From the NCBI GenBank assembly GCA_035690495.1, contig DASSKK010000074.1, positions 32,560 to 96,559 of the forward strand: a stretch of DNA of 64,000 nt, given 5' to 3'. Below, piece by piece: positions 48,892-59,698 of this stretch; the first letter of the stretch is position 1; every line of letters begins with the position of its first letter. The notes under the pieces were generated by a model. That model had not been told where the DNA came from, ran no database searches, and saw only the letters and a program-made list of their open reading frames with translations. A program made the translations under genes and the position numbers. This stretch comes from DASSKK01 sp035690495 (GTDB lineage Bacteria > Actinomycetota > Actinomycetes > Propionibacteriales > Nocardioidaceae).

Positions 48892-50253
48892 ATGAACCGA
48901 CCAGTTGACGGGTCCCTGCGGCGGGCAGCCCGCAGGCAAGGGCCCCCTCGTTCGCTGCGCCTCGCGCTGCTGGGGTGCGGCAGCGTGGGCAGCCAGGTGG
49001 TGCGGTTGCTGCACGAGCAGGCCGAAGACCTCGCTGCGCGTGTCGGCGCGCCGTTGGACCTTGTCGGGGTCGCCGTACGCCGCCTCGACCTGCCCCGCGA
49101 CTTCGGCAGTCACCGCGTGCCCCCCGAGGTATTCACCACCGATGCGCACGGGCTGGTGACCCGCGGCGACATCGATCTGGTCGTGGAGGTGATCGGCGGG
49201 ATCGAGCCCGCGCGGTCGTTGATCCTGGCGGCCCTGGAGAGCGGCGCGTCGGTGGTCACCGCGAACAAGGCGCTGCTCGCCGAGGACGGCTCGACGCTGT
49301 TCGAGGCGGCCGAGAAGGCGAACCGCGACCTCTACTTCGAGGCCGCCGTCGCCGGGGCGATCCCGATCCTGCGCCCGCTGCGCGAGTCGCTGGCCGGGGA
49401 CCGGGTGCGCCGGGTGCTCGGGATAGTCAACGGCACGACCAACTACATCCTAGACAAGATGGACACCACCGGGGCCGGCTTCGCCGAGGCGCTCGAGGAG
49501 GCCCAGGAGCTGGGCTACGCCGAGGCCGACCCGACCGCCGACATCGAGGGGTACGACGCGGCGGCCAAGGCGGCGATCCTGGCGAGCCTGGCCTTCCACA
49601 CCCGGTTCACCGCCGCCGACGTCTACCGCGAGGGCATCACCGAGGTCAGCGCCGCCGACGTGGCGTCCGCGCAGCAGATGGGCTGTGTGGTCAAGCTGCT
49701 GGCGATCTGCGAGCTGCGCGACGGCGAGCAGGGGCCAGCGGTCTCGGCGCGCGTGCACCCGGCGATGATCCCGCGCAGCCACCCGCTGGCCAGCGTCCGT
49801 GAGGCGTACAACGCGGTGTTCGTGGACAGCGACGCCGCGGGCCAGCTGATGTTCTACGGTCCCGGCGCCGGGGGAGCGCCCACCGCCAGCGCCGTGCTCG
49901 GCGACCTGGTGACGGTGGCCCGCAACCGCCTCGACGACGTACGCGGAGCCGGAGAGTCCTCCTACGCCCAGTGCAAGGTGCTGCCGATGGGAGCGACCCG
50001 CACCCGCTACCACGTCGCGATCGACGTCGACGACCGTGCCGGGGTGCTCGCCTCGGTGGCGCAGGCGTTCGCCGCCCACGACGTGTCGATCCAGACCGTC
50101 CGGCAGGAGGGCCACGGCGACGACGCCCAGCTGGTCGTCGTCTCCCACCGCGCGAGCGACGCCGCGCTGTCGGCGACAGTGCAGACGCTCCGCACCGCCG
50201 ACTACGTGCGCGACGTGTCCTCGGTGATGCGGGTCGAGGCGGACGAGCAGTGA
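48892..50253 (+). CDS. hom: homoserine dehydrogenase with C-terminal ACT domain
   Basis: A 453-residue enzyme reducing aspartate semialdehyde to homoserine. The nucleotide-binding motif LALLGCGSVGSQVVRL follows a ~22-residue basic start; NGTTNYILDKM and EAQELGYAEADPTADIEGYDAAAKA are the dehydrogenase signatures. The C-terminal ACT domain (YHVAIDVDDRAGVLASVAQAF) senses threonine. The stop overlaps the thrC start (GTGA). Confidence 0.94.
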   Translation: MNRPVDGSLRRAARRQGPPRSLRLALLGCGSVGSQVVRLLHEQAEDLAARVGAPLDLVGVAVRRLDLPRDFGSHRVPPEVFTTDAHGLVTRGDIDLVVEVIGGIEPARSLILAALESGASVVTANKALLAEDGSTLFEAAEKANRDLYFEAAVAGAIPILRPLRESLAGDRVRRVLGIVNGTTNYILDKMDTTGAGFAEALEEAQELGYAEADPTADIEGYDAAAKAAILASLAFHTRFTAADVYREGITEVSAADVASAQQMGCVVKLLAICELRDGEQGPAVSARVHPAMIPRSHPLASVREAYNAVFVDSDAAGQLMFYGPGAGGAPTASAVLGDLVTVARNRLDDVRGAGESSYAQCKVLPMGATRTRYHVAIDVDDRAGVLASVAQAFAAHDVSIQTVRQEGHGDDAQLVVVSHRASDAALSATVQTLRTADYVRDVSSVMRVEADEQ

Positions 50254-51314
50254 CCCACCAGTGGCGGGGGGTCCTGGAGGAGTACGCCGACCGGCTGGAC
50301 ATCCCCGAGCACACGCCGACGGTCACCCTGGGAGAAGGCGGCACGCCGTTGGTGCCGAGCCGCTGGCTGTCCGAGCTCACGGGCGGCGAGGTGTGGCTCA
50401 AGGTGGAGGGCGACAACCCGACGGGCTCGTTCAAGGACCGCGGCATGACCGTCGCGCTCTCGGTCGCGGTAGGCCAGGGAGCCGAGGCGGTGGTGTGCGC
50501 CTCCACCGGCAACACCTCGGCGTCGATGGCTGCCTACGCCGCGCGCGCCGGCGTGAAGCCGCTCGTGCTGGTCCCCCAGGGGAAGATCGCGGCCGGCAAG
50601 CTGGCGCAGGCGATCGTGCACGGCGCCCAGGTGGTGATGGTGCGCGGGAACTTCGATGACTGCCTGCGCGTCTCCCGGCAGCTGGCCGAGGCCTACCCTG
50701 TCGCACTGGTGAACTCGGTGAACCCGATGCGGCTGCAGGGGCAGAAGACCGCGTCGTTCGAGATCATCGACGTGCTCGGCGACGCACCCGACGTGCACGT
50801 GCTGCCGGTGGGCAACGCCGGCAACATCTCGGCGTACTGGCTGGGCTACCGCGAGTGCGCCGGCGCCGGCCTGGCGACGCATGCCCCGCGGATGGTCGGC
50901 TGGCAGGCGGCAGGAGCCGCACCCCTGGTGGGTGGGTCGCCCGTACCCGACCCGGAGACGGTCGCCTCGGCGATCCGGATCGGCAACCCGGCGTCGTGGA
51001 AGCTCGCTGTGTCGGCCGCCGAGGAGTCCGGCGGCCGGTTCCGCGCGGTGGGCGACGACGAGATCCTGGATGCCCAGCGCAGGCTCGCGTCCACGGACGG
51101 GGTGTTCGTGGAGCCCGCGTCGGCGGCCGGCGTCGCCGGGCTGATCCGCGAGTCCGCGGAGGGGGCCGGCTACCCGGGCCAGCGGCTGGTGGTCACCGTG
51201 ACCGGCCACGGGCTCAAGGACATCGACACGGCGCTGTCGACCTTCACCGATCTTGTCGACACCGTCGTCGACGCGGACGTGTCGGCGGCCGCGGCCGCGG
51301 CCGGGCTGAGCTGA
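50250..51314 (+). CDS. thrC: threonine synthase
   Basis: A 354-residue PLP enzyme forming threonine from phosphohomoserine. PLP binds Lys in NPTGSFKDRGMTVA, the phosphate loop is GNAGNI and substrate-binding residues are in CASTGNTSASMAAYAA. It is the short class typical of actinobacteria. GTG 50250 overlaps the hom stop; thrB follows after four bases, so hom-thrC-thrB make one threonine operon. Confidence 0.94.
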   Translation: MTHQWRGVLEEYADRLDIPEHTPTVTLGEGGTPLVPSRWLSELTGGEVWLKVEGDNPTGSFKDRGMTVALSVAVGQGAEAVVCASTGNTSASMAAYAARAGVKPLVLVPQGKIAAGKLAQAIVHGAQVVMVRGNFDDCLRVSRQLAEAYPVALVNSVNPMRLQGQKTASFEIIDVLGDAPDVHVLPVGNAGNISAYWLGYRECAGAGLATHAPRMVGWQAAGAAPLVGGSPVPDPETVASAIRIGNPASWKLAVSAAEESGGRFRAVGDDEILDAQRRLASTDGVFVEPASAAGVAGLIRESAEGAGYPGQRLVVTVTGHGLKDIDTALSTFTDLVDTVVDADVSAAAAAAGLS

Positions 51315-51318
51315 CCCG

Positions 51319-52218
51319 ATGAGCGAGTTCGCAACCGGCCCGGTCACCGTGTCCGTGCCCGCCACCAGCGCCAACCTCGGCCCCGGGTACGACGCGCTGG
51401 GGCTCGCGCTCGACCTGCGCGACGAGGTGACCGCACGCGTCGTCACCGGCCGCGGCTCGATCTCGGTGACCGGGATCGGCGACGGCGAGCTGCCGCTCGA
51501 CGAGGGCCACCTCGTGCACCGGTCGATGGTCCGCACGTTCGAGGAGATGGGCGTCGCGGCGCCGCAGGTGGACCTGGAGTGCCTCAACACGATCCCGCAC
51601 GCCCGCGGGCTCGGCTCGTCCTCGGCCGCGATCGTGGCCGGAGTGTGCCTGGCCAGGGGACTGGTCGCCGGCGGGGCCGGGCTCCTCGACGACGAGGCGG
51701 CGCTCGACCTCGCCGCGCGGATCGAAGGCCATCCGGACAACGTCGCCCCCGCCCTGCTCGGCGGCTTCGCCATCGCCTATGCCGACGGCGGGCGGTATCG
51801 CGCAGCACGACTTGCGGTCGATCCGCGGGTCCGTGTCGCGCTCCTCGTCCCGCCGGACGCGGTCGCCACCTCCCTCGCGCGTGGGCTGCTGCCCGAGCAG
51901 GTCTCCCACCGGGACGCAGCCGTGAACACCGGCCGGGCCGCGCTGATGGTGGCCGCGCTCACCGGACGCCCCGACCTGCTGGCGGTGGCCACCGAGGACC
52001 TGCTGCACCAGAGCTACCGGGAGTCGGCCATGCCCCACACGCTTGCGGTGCTGCGGGCACTGCGCGCCGACGGCGTGCCCGCGGCGGTCTCGGGAGCCGG
52101 GCCCAGCGTGCTCGCGTTCGTCGACGCGGCCTCCCACGAACGGGCGGTGGGAGCGGCTCCGCATGGGTGGCAGGTGCTGACCCCGGCGATCTCGCCGGAC
52201 GGCGCCCTCGTGAGCTGA
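51319..52218 (+). CDS. thrB: homoserine kinase
   Basis: A 299-residue GHMP kinase that phosphorylates homoserine. Motif 1 is VPATSANLGPGYDALGLAL, the ATP-binding motif 2 is ARGLGSSSAAIVAGVCLA, and motif 3 GAGPSVLAFV lies near the C-terminus. It closes the hom-thrC-thrB operon; the 292-base rho leader follows. Confidence 0.93.
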   Translation: MSEFATGPVTVSVPATSANLGPGYDALGLALDLRDEVTARVVTGRGSISVTGIGDGELPLDEGHLVHRSMVRTFEEMGVAAPQVDLECLNTIPHARGLGSSSAAIVAGVCLARGLVAGGAGLLDDEAALDLAARIEGHPDNVAPALLGGFAIAYADGGRYRAARLAVDPRVRVALLVPPDAVATSLARGLLPEQVSHRDAAVNTGRAALMVAALTGRPDLLAVATEDLLHQSYRESAMPHTLAVLRALRADGVPAAVSGAGPSVLAFVDAASHERAVGAAPHGWQVLTPAISPDGALVS

Positions 52219-52510
52219 CCGGCGTACATCGGGCCGGTGGGAATGTGCCGGTGCCGGATGCTGTTGGCACAGATGCAACCCGAAGCCACGGATAGTGCTA
52301 AGGTTGCACCGCACCCGTGACCGTGACGGTTCGAGGGGATCCCAAAGAACACTGTCGAGTACGTCGCGCAGGTGCATTTCTTCCTCGCACTCTTCGCCTG
52401 GTGACGACGGCGCACGCTGTCGGCCTCCTGTGCGGGGACGGTGCGGGCTACCACACTGAACGAGGCCGACGGGAAAACCGGAATCGGCCTGGACGTGGGA
52501 AGGACCTCAC
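52219..52510. other. rho promoter and leader region (292 bp)
   Basis: No gene is supported. A -10-like TAAGGT (52299-52304) within GTGCTAAGGTTG could start the rho transcript about 200 bases upstream of the start, leaving a leader of the length at which bacterial rho genes often autoregulate by attenuation. I see no strong hairpin-plus-T-run. Confidence 0.4.
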
Positions 52511-54301
<1,791 letters not shown>

Positions 54302-54463
54302 CGCGCCGCTCGCGCCGGGAAGATTCCGCTGTCGCCGAGCGTTGCATGAGCGTCGGCTGGATTCGCTCCGGGCGGCGATGTTTGGCAGACTTGTCCGCTG
54401 GCTCCGGTTCACGTCGCCCCGGTCACGGGACGGCGACCCGGCGGCCGCACCTGAGAGGACATC

Positions 54464-54688
54464 ATGAAGAAGGACATCCACCCCGAGTACGTCGAGACGC
54501 AGGTCACCTGCACCTGCGGCAACACGTTCACGACGCGCAGCACTGCCTCCAGCGGCGTGATCCACGCCGACGTGTGCGCGCAGTGCCACCCGTTCTACAC
54601 GGGCAAGCAGAAGATCCTGGACACCGGTGGCCGCGTGGCCCGCTTCGAGAAGCGCTACGCGAAGGCCAAGCAGGCCTCCGGCAAGTAG
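54464..54688 (+). CDS. rpmE: 50S ribosomal protein bL31 (zinc-binding form)
   Basis: A 74-residue bL31 with the four zinc cysteines Cys16, Cys18, Cys38 and Cys41 (TCTCG and VCAQC), the C+ form usually replaced under zinc starvation by a C- paralogue. It starts MKKDIHPEYVETQVT as in streptomycetes. The 162-base upstream gap has TGTTTGGCAGACTTG, possibly part of its promoter. prfA follows. Confidence 0.95.
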   Translation: MKKDIHPEYVETQVTCTCGNTFTTRSTASSGVIHADVCAQCHPFYTGKQKILDTGGRVARFEKRYAKAKQASGK

Positions 54689-54773
54689 CACCGCTCAGGC
54701 GCCGGCCCCGCACCCTTCGACGTGTGGGCCGGCGCCTGGTCTGTGTACGGACGGATCGGTGCGGGAGGCAGGT

Positions 54774-55871
54774 GTGCAAGTGTTCGAGGCGGTCGACGGG
54801 CTGGTTGCCGAGCATGCGGAGCTGGAGGCGCGACTCGCCGACCCCTCGGTCCACGCCGACCAGGGGCTGGCCAAGAAGCTGAACCAGAGGTACGCCGTAC
54901 TGTCGGCCATCGTGCGCACCTACGGTGAGTGGACCCGCCTCGGCGGAGAGATCGACGCCGCCCGCGAGCTGGCCGCGGACGACCCCGACTTCGACGAGGA
55001 GGCCGAGCAGCTCGAGATCCTGCGTGCCGCGGCCGAGGAGCGGCTGCGCCACCTGCTGGTCCCGCGCGACCCCGCCGACGACAAGGACGCGATCGTCGAG
55101 ATCAAGTCCGGTGAGGGCGGGGAGGAGTCCGCGCTGTTCGCCGGGGACCTGCTCCGCATGTACACCAGGTACGCCGAGCGCCGCGGCTGGAGCACGGAGC
55201 GACTGGACGCGACGGAGTCCGACCTGGGCGGCTTCAAGTCGGTGACGATCGCCGTCAAGGCGAAGGGATCGACGCCAGAGCCGGGCCACACGCCGTACGC
55301 CTTGCTGAAGTTCGAAGGCGGCGTGCACCGCGTGCAGCGGGTCCCGGTCACCGAGAGCCAGGGGCGCGTGCACACCTCGGCCGCCGGCGTTCTGGTGATG
55401 CCCGAGGCGGAGCCGGTCGACGTGACCGTGGACGAGAACGACCTGCGCATCGACGTGTTCCGCTCGTCGGGGCCCGGCGGGCAGTCGGTGAACACGACCG
55501 ACTCCGCGGTCCGGATCACGCACCTGCCCACCGGCATCGTGGTCAGCTGCCAGAACGAGAAGAGCCAGCTGCAGAACCGGGAGCAGGCGATGCGGATCCT
55601 GCGCTCCCGGCTGCTGCAGGCCGCCCAGGACGAGGCCGACGCCGAGGCTGCCGACGCGCGACGCTCCCAGGTGCGCACCGTCGACCGGTCCGAGCGGATC
55701 CGCACCTACAACTTCCCGGAGAACCGGATCTCCGACCACCGGACCGGGTTCAAGTCCCACAACCTCGACCACGTGCTCGACGGCGACCTCGACGCGGTGA
55801 TCGACTCCTGTGTGCAGGCCGACCTCGCGGCACGCCTCGCGGCGCTGGAGTCCGGCTCCGCCGGGCGCTGA
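54774..55871 (+). CDS. prfA: peptide chain release factor 1
   Basis: A 365-residue RF1. The peptidyl-hydrolase motif is SSGPGGQSVNTTDSAVR; the long coiled helix is in domain 1, and domain 2 shows VHRVQRVPVTESQGRVHTSAAGV. GTG 54774 follows GGGAGG by five bases, a better start than the upstream frame. The next gene, prmC, methylates the GGQ Gln. The 82-bp palindrome starts 13 bases after the stop. Confidence 0.94.
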   Translation: MQVFEAVDGLVAEHAELEARLADPSVHADQGLAKKLNQRYAVLSAIVRTYGEWTRLGGEIDAARELAADDPDFDEEAEQLEILRAAAEERLRHLLVPRDPADDKDAIVEIKSGEGGEESALFAGDLLRMYTRYAERRGWSTERLDATESDLGGFKSVTIAVKAKGSTPEPGHTPYALLKFEGGVHRVQRVPVTESQGRVHTSAAGVLVMPEAEPVDVTVDENDLRIDVFRSSGPGGQSVNTTDSAVRITHLPTGIVVSCQNEKSQLQNREQAMRILRSRLLQAAQDEADAEAADARRSQVRTVDRSERIRTYNFPENRISDHRTGFKSHNLDHVLDGDLDAVIDSCVQADLAARLAALESGSAGR

Positions 55872-55883
55872 GGGGCCGGCTGC

Positions 55884-55965
55884 TTACCATGGCACCATGG
55901 TTCTCTGCCCCTTCCCATGGGGAGTTCCCCATGGGGGGTGGGAGATTACCAGGGGACCATGGTAA
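55884..55965 (+). repeat. 82-bp nested palindrome over the prmC start
   Basis: The outer arms TTACCATGG (55884-55892) and CCATGGTAA (55957-55965) and inner arms CCCATGGGGA (55914-55923) and TCCCCATGGG (55926-55935) share one centre (55924/55925). The 21-base stretches between them match at about 12 positions when inverted. The inner stem contains the GGGGAG and ATG (55931) of prmC, so it may block translation. Confidence 0.85.
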
Positions 55966-56830
55966 TCCGCCGGGGGGCGATCAGGCGCGGGCGGCGCTCC
56001 GGGAGGCGGTACGCCGTCTCGCCTCCGCAGGCGTGCCGAGTCCGGACTACGACGCCGCCGAGCTGCTCGCCCACGTGCTCGGCACCACCCGGTCCCGGCT
56101 GGTCGCGGTCGACGGGCTGAGCGACGCCCAGGCCGTGAAGTACGCCGCCCTGGTCGACCGTCGTGCCGCGCGCGAGCCGTTGCAGCACCTCACGGGGACG
56201 GCCGCCTTCCGGCATCTCGAGCTCGCGGTGGGGCCCGGTGTGTTCGTGCCGCGGCCGGAGACGGAGCTGCTCGCCGGATGGGCGGTGCACGTGGCCGCCG
56301 AGATCGCCGCAACCGGTGCGACGCCGGTCGTCGTGGACGCGTGCACCGGCTCGGGGGCGATCGCGTTGTCGGTGGCCACCGAGGTCCCGGCCGCGCAGGT
56401 ACACGCCGTCGAGCTCGCCGGCGACGCCTTCGAATGGGCCGCGCGCAACCTCGCCGGGTCCGCGGTCGACCTGCGGCACGGCGACATGGCGACCGCCTTC
56501 CCCGACCTCGACGGACGCGTGGACGTGGTGGTCTGCAACCCGCCCTACATCCCCTTGGAGGCCTTCGAGTCGGTGGCCGAGGAGGCCCGCGACCATGATC
56601 CCGCAGAGGCGTTGTGGTCCGGGCAGGACGGCCTCGCGGCGATGCGGGTGCTCGAGCAGGTGGCCCACCGGTTGCTGCGCGCCGGCGGAGTGGTCGGCGC
56701 CGAGCACGCCGACGTGCAGGGCGAGTCGGCACCGGCGGTCTTCGCGCGCTCCGGCCGCTGGCACGACGTACGCGACCATAGCGATCTCGCAGGTCGGCCC
56801 CGCTACCTGACGGCGCGGCTGGCACGATGA
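55931..56830 (+). CDS. prmC: peptide chain release factor N5-glutamine methyltransferase
   Basis: A 299-residue SAM-dependent methyltransferase that modifies the GGQ Gln of RF1/RF2. The N-terminal helical domain has DYDAAELLAHVLG; motif I is VVVDACTGSGAIALSVA, and the catalytic NPPY is VVCNPPYIPLEAFESVAE. The ATG at 55931 is chosen because GGGGAG stands six bases upstream; it lies inside the inner palindrome. An ATG at 55889 is in frame but has no ribosome-binding site. Confidence 0.9.
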   Translation: MGGGRLPGDHGNPPGGDQARAALREAVRRLASAGVPSPDYDAAELLAHVLGTTRSRLVAVDGLSDAQAVKYAALVDRRAAREPLQHLTGTAAFRHLELAVGPGVFVPRPETELLAGWAVHVAAEIAATGATPVVVDACTGSGAIALSVATEVPAAQVHAVELAGDAFEWAARNLAGSAVDLRHGDMATAFPDLDGRVDVVVCNPPYIPLEAFESVAEEARDHDPAEALWSGQDGLAAMRVLEQVAHRLLRAGGVVGAEHADVQGESAPAVFARSGRWHDVRDHSDLAGRPRYLTARLAR

Positions 56831-56834
56831 CCCC

Positions 56835-57512
56835 GTGGACACCGGAGGGACCCTGACGCGCTACCGCACGACCGTCGACAGCGGGCGCGAGGTCGGCATC
56901 GCCGAGGCAGCGCTCGCAGTCGCTCGTGGCGAGCTCGTGGTGCTGCCCACCGACACGGTGTACGGCGTGGGGGCGGACGCGTTCTCGCCGGAGGCGGTGC
57001 GGCGGCTGCTGGCGGCGAAGGGCCGGGGCCGCGACATGCCGCCGCCGGTGCTGGTCTCCTCGGCGACCACGCTCGACGCGCTGGCCGTCGGCGTGCCGTC
57101 CTACGCCCGGGCGCTGATCGACCTGCTGTGGCCCGGTCCGCTCACGCTGGTGTGCCGCCAGCAGCCGTCCCTGCAGTGGGACCTCGGCGAGACTCGCGGC
57201 ACCGTCGCGGTGCGGATGCCCGACCACGACGTCGCCCTGGAGCTGCTCGAGCGCACCGGCCCATTGGCGGTCAGCAGCGCGAACAGGAGTGGGATGCCAG
57301 CCGCCACCGACGCCGACGAGGCCGAGTCGATGCTCGGCGCCAGCGTGCGCGTCCTCCTCGACGGCGGGCCGACGCCGGGTCCGGTGCCCTCGACGATCGT
57401 CGACGTGACCGGCCCGGACCGCGGGCGGGTGCTGCGGCTCGGGGCGGTCTCGCTGGAGCGGCTCAACGATGCCGTGCGCCCCATCGGCGCCGAGATCGTG
57501 GACGAGGGGTAG
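56835..57512 (+). CDS. sua5: L-threonylcarbamoyladenylate synthase
   Basis: A 225-residue YrdC/Sua5-family enzyme making the TC-AMP used for the t6A37 modification of ANN-decoding tRNAs. Motifs: ALAVARGELVVLPTDTVYGVGADAF, VRRLLAAKGRGRDMPPPVLV (basic K/R for ATP), LLWPGPLTLV and SSANRSGMPA. It lacks the C-terminal Sua5 domain, so it is a TsaC/YrdC-length protein. GTG 56835 is four bases after the prmC stop. Confidence 0.9.
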   Translation: MDTGGTLTRYRTTVDSGREVGIAEAALAVARGELVVLPTDTVYGVGADAFSPEAVRRLLAAKGRGRDMPPPVLVSSATTLDALAVGVPSYARALIDLLWPGPLTLVCRQQPSLQWDLGETRGTVAVRMPDHDVALELLERTGPLAVSSANRSGMPAATDADEAESMLGASVRVLLDGGPTPGPVPSTIVDVTGPDRGRVLRLGAVSLERLNDAVRPIGAEIVDEG

Positions 57513-57525
57513 GCGAGGCGCGCGA

Positions 57526-58656
57526 GTGCGGGAGTACCTCACTGTCTTCCTCGTGGCCGCGACCGTCACCTACCTGCTCGGCGTGGTCGCGCGGGAGATC
57601 GCGCTGCGCACCGGCGCGGTGGCCAAGGTCCGCGATCGGGACGTGCACGCCGTACCCATCCCGTACTTCGGCGGCGTCGCGATGCTCGGCGGCCTGGCCG
57701 CGGCGTACCTCGTCGCGCGGCGGCTGCCGTTCCTCTCGCTGAGCAACGACCAGGTCTTCCACGACGCCAACGTCGTGCTGATCGGCGGGGTACTGATCTG
57801 CGCGCTCGGCGTGCTCGACGACCTCTTCGAGCTCGACGCGCTGACCAAGTTCGGCGGCCAGGTGATCGCAGCCGGCTTCCTGGTGGTCAACCAGGTGCAG
57901 TACTTCGAGTTCCAGCTGCCGGGACGGGGGCAGTTCAGCATCGACCCGACCCAGGCGCAGATCGTCAGCGTCGTCGTGGTGGTCGCCACCGTGAACGCGG
58001 TGAACTTCGTCGACGGTCTCGACGGTCTCGCCGCAGGCGTGGTCGGCATCGGCGCGGTCGCGTTCTTCGCGTTCTCCTACAAGCTGGCCGACGCGAACGG
58101 CGAGACGCTGGCGATCACCGCGGCGCTGTTGTGCGCGGCGCTCGGCGGTGCGTGCGCCGGCTTCCTGCCGCACAACTTCTTCCCGGCCCGCATCTTCATG
58201 GGGGACTCGGGCTCGATGCTGATCGGCCTGGTCCTGGCCGGCTCGGCGCTCACGCTGACGGGACAGTTCGCCGGCGTGGACATGTCCCGCGGGGCGGCGG
58301 GCTCGCAGGCCAGCCTGCTGCCCACGCTGCTGCCGATCTTCCTGCCGGTGGCGATCCTCATCGTGCCGTTCGCGGACCTGGTGCTCGCGGTGATCCGGCG
58401 CACCAGGGCCGGCCGCTCGCCGTTCGCTCCCGACAAGCAGCACCTGCACCACCGGATGCTCGAGATCGGCCACTCCCACCGCCGGGCGGTCCTGATCATG
58501 TGGCTGTGGGCCGGGCTGATCGCCTTCGGCAGTGTGCTGGGCAGCCTGTACGCCAGCCGCGTCACCGCGGTCATCCTGGCGGTGTGGGTGGTGCTGACCG
58601 TCGCGCTGACCTTCGTGCTTCCCCGGGTCCAGCGACCCCAGCAACCCACCCCCTGA
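57526..58656 (+). CDS. wecA: undecaprenyl-phosphate sugar-1-phosphate transferase (WecA/MraY family)
   Basis: A 376-residue polytopic transferase with ~11 helices. Catalytic and Mg2+ motifs are present: LGVLDDLFELDALTKF (DD), NAVNFVDGLDGLAAG and FMGDSGSMLIG, and the HLHHRML loop near 306-312. The order next to prmC and sua5 and upstream of atp genes is the actinobacterial WecA/TagO place; it adds GlcNAc-1-P to decaprenyl phosphate in mycobacteria as a cell-wall linker step. GTG 57526 follows GGCGAGGCG. Confidence 0.88.
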   Translation: MREYLTVFLVAATVTYLLGVVAREIALRTGAVAKVRDRDVHAVPIPYFGGVAMLGGLAAAYLVARRLPFLSLSNDQVFHDANVVLIGGVLICALGVLDDLFELDALTKFGGQVIAAGFLVVNQVQYFEFQLPGRGQFSIDPTQAQIVSVVVVVATVNAVNFVDGLDGLAAGVVGIGAVAFFAFSYKLADANGETLAITAALLCAALGGACAGFLPHNFFPARIFMGDSGSMLIGLVLAGSALTLTGQFAGVDMSRGAAGSQASLLPTLLPIFLPVAILIVPFADLVLAVIRRTRAGRSPFAPDKQHLHHRMLEIGHSHRRAVLIMWLWAGLIAFGSVLGSLYASRVTAVILAVWVVLTVALTFVLPRVQRPQQPTP

Positions 58657-58939
58657 GCCGGCGGGCTTTTGGGTCGGCCGGACTTTGTGCTAGTTTTCAC
58701 AAGCAAGCCCAGCCAGGGGTTTCCCGCCCCAGACGACCAAGGACGGCCGCCATCATGACGACCGCGACTGCGCACCGACTCTTCTCGCAAGCAGGCTTGG
58801 ATTCGGGCTGTGGTACCGTCGCGCCTTCAGGATCCGCAGGGGCGCTTTCCCACTACCGCGGGCACGATCACAGCCACAGCGACGGGCCCCGTGTTGCGCA
58901 CCCTGCAAGGGTCTCCACCAACAGATTCGGTACGGGTGA
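58657..58939. other. atp operon promoter and leader region (283 bp)
   Basis: An open frame from ATG 58755 runs on into an alternative frame of the next gene, with no family match; I do not call it. The region holds the CRP-like site at 58686-58701. No terminator is clear. Confidence 0.5.
58686..58701. promoter_or_regulatory. candidate CRP/GlxR-type operator upstream of the atp operon
   Basis: TGTGCTAGTTTTCACA matches TGTGA-N6-TCACA at nine of ten consensus positions (A to C at the fifth). It lies about 240 bases before the first atp-associated gene. Together with the similar site at whiB1 it suggests that a CRP-family regulator links energy metabolism and redox sensing here. Confidence 0.55.
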
Positions 58940-59176
58940 ATGGGTAGTGACGGCACGCGCGACACCGGCGACGGGCAGCAGGCGCTGCGCGGTCGCGACC
59001 TGGTCGGCCTCGGCGGTCTGCTCGTCGGGTGCGTCGTCGCCGGCCTCGTGGTCGGCTACGTGCTCGACGGGGTCGCCGGCACCACTCCCGCCCTCACGCT
59101 GGTCGGGATCTTCCTCGGCATCGCTGCGGGTGCGGTCGGCTTCTGGCTGCGGGTACGCCGTTTCCTGCGCCCCTAG
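58940..59176 (+). CDS. AtpZ/AtpI-like small membrane protein
   Basis: A 78-residue protein with two helices (about residues 22-44 and 50-70) and a hydrophilic start, like the AtpZ/AtpI proteins that open many atp operons and help assemble the c-ring or supply Mg2+. ATG 58940 has GTACGGGTGA upstream, a weak ribosome-binding site. It precedes a four-helix protein and atpB. Confidence 0.8.
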   Translation: MGSDGTRDTGDGQQALRGRDLVGLGGLLVGCVVAGLVVGYVLDGVAGTTPALTLVGIFLGIAAGAVGFWLRVRRFLRP

Positions 59177-59227
59177 CTCTTCCGCTGCCACCACCGCCCT
59201 CACGCCGACGCAAGCAGGTGAGAGCCG

Positions 59228-59698
59228 ATGACCGACACACCCTCCACTGCCGCCACCGCGGCCGGCCCCGAGATCCCCGACGCCGCCACGGAGGTGACGC
59301 CACCGGCGAAGCCGACACTGGGCAAGGTCCTGCGGGACGCACGCCGGATCCTCACCGTGGCCCTGGTGCTGACCGTCGCGGCGTTCTGGATCCTGGTCCC
59401 GCTCGGCAAGTGGGAGGTGGCGGTCTTCCTGGCCGCCGGCATCCTGCTCGGCCTGGCCAACCACGTGGCCAGTGAGTTCTCTTTGCTGAAGATGATCTCC
59501 TCGGGCGCGCAGGTGACCCGCTCGGAGATCGCCGGCAAGTCGTTCGTCCGGCTGCTTGTCGTGTCCCTGGCCGGCGGCGCCGTCGCGGTGATCTTCTGGT
59601 CGACCGGGATCGTCACGCTCATCGGGCTGGCGCTGTTCCGGCTGATCACGCTGGTGATGACCACCCTCCCGTTGCTGAAGGAGCTGAGCAAGTCATGA
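59228..59698 (+). CDS. ATP synthase protein I-like membrane protein
   Basis: A 156-residue protein with an Ala/Pro-rich start and four hydrophobic helices (~43-62, 65-82, 108-130, 132-148). Proteins of this size and place are found in actinobacterial atp operons and are called AtpI-like; the role is unproven. AGGTGAGAG precedes ATG 59228. Its stop overlaps the atpB start (ATGA). Confidence 0.72.
   Translation: MTDTPSTAATAAGPEIPDAATEVTPPAKPTLGKVLRDARRILTVALVLTVAAFWILVPLGKWEVAVFLAAGILLGLANHVASEFSLLKMISSGAQVTRSEIAGKSFVRLLVVSLAGGAVAVIFWSTGIVTLIGLALFRLITLVMTTLPLLKELSKS

Noticed and set aside
58755..58940. Leader peptide gene starting ATG 58755 before the atp operon
   Set aside because: The frame runs far into the next gene in another frame and has no family match or codon signal.
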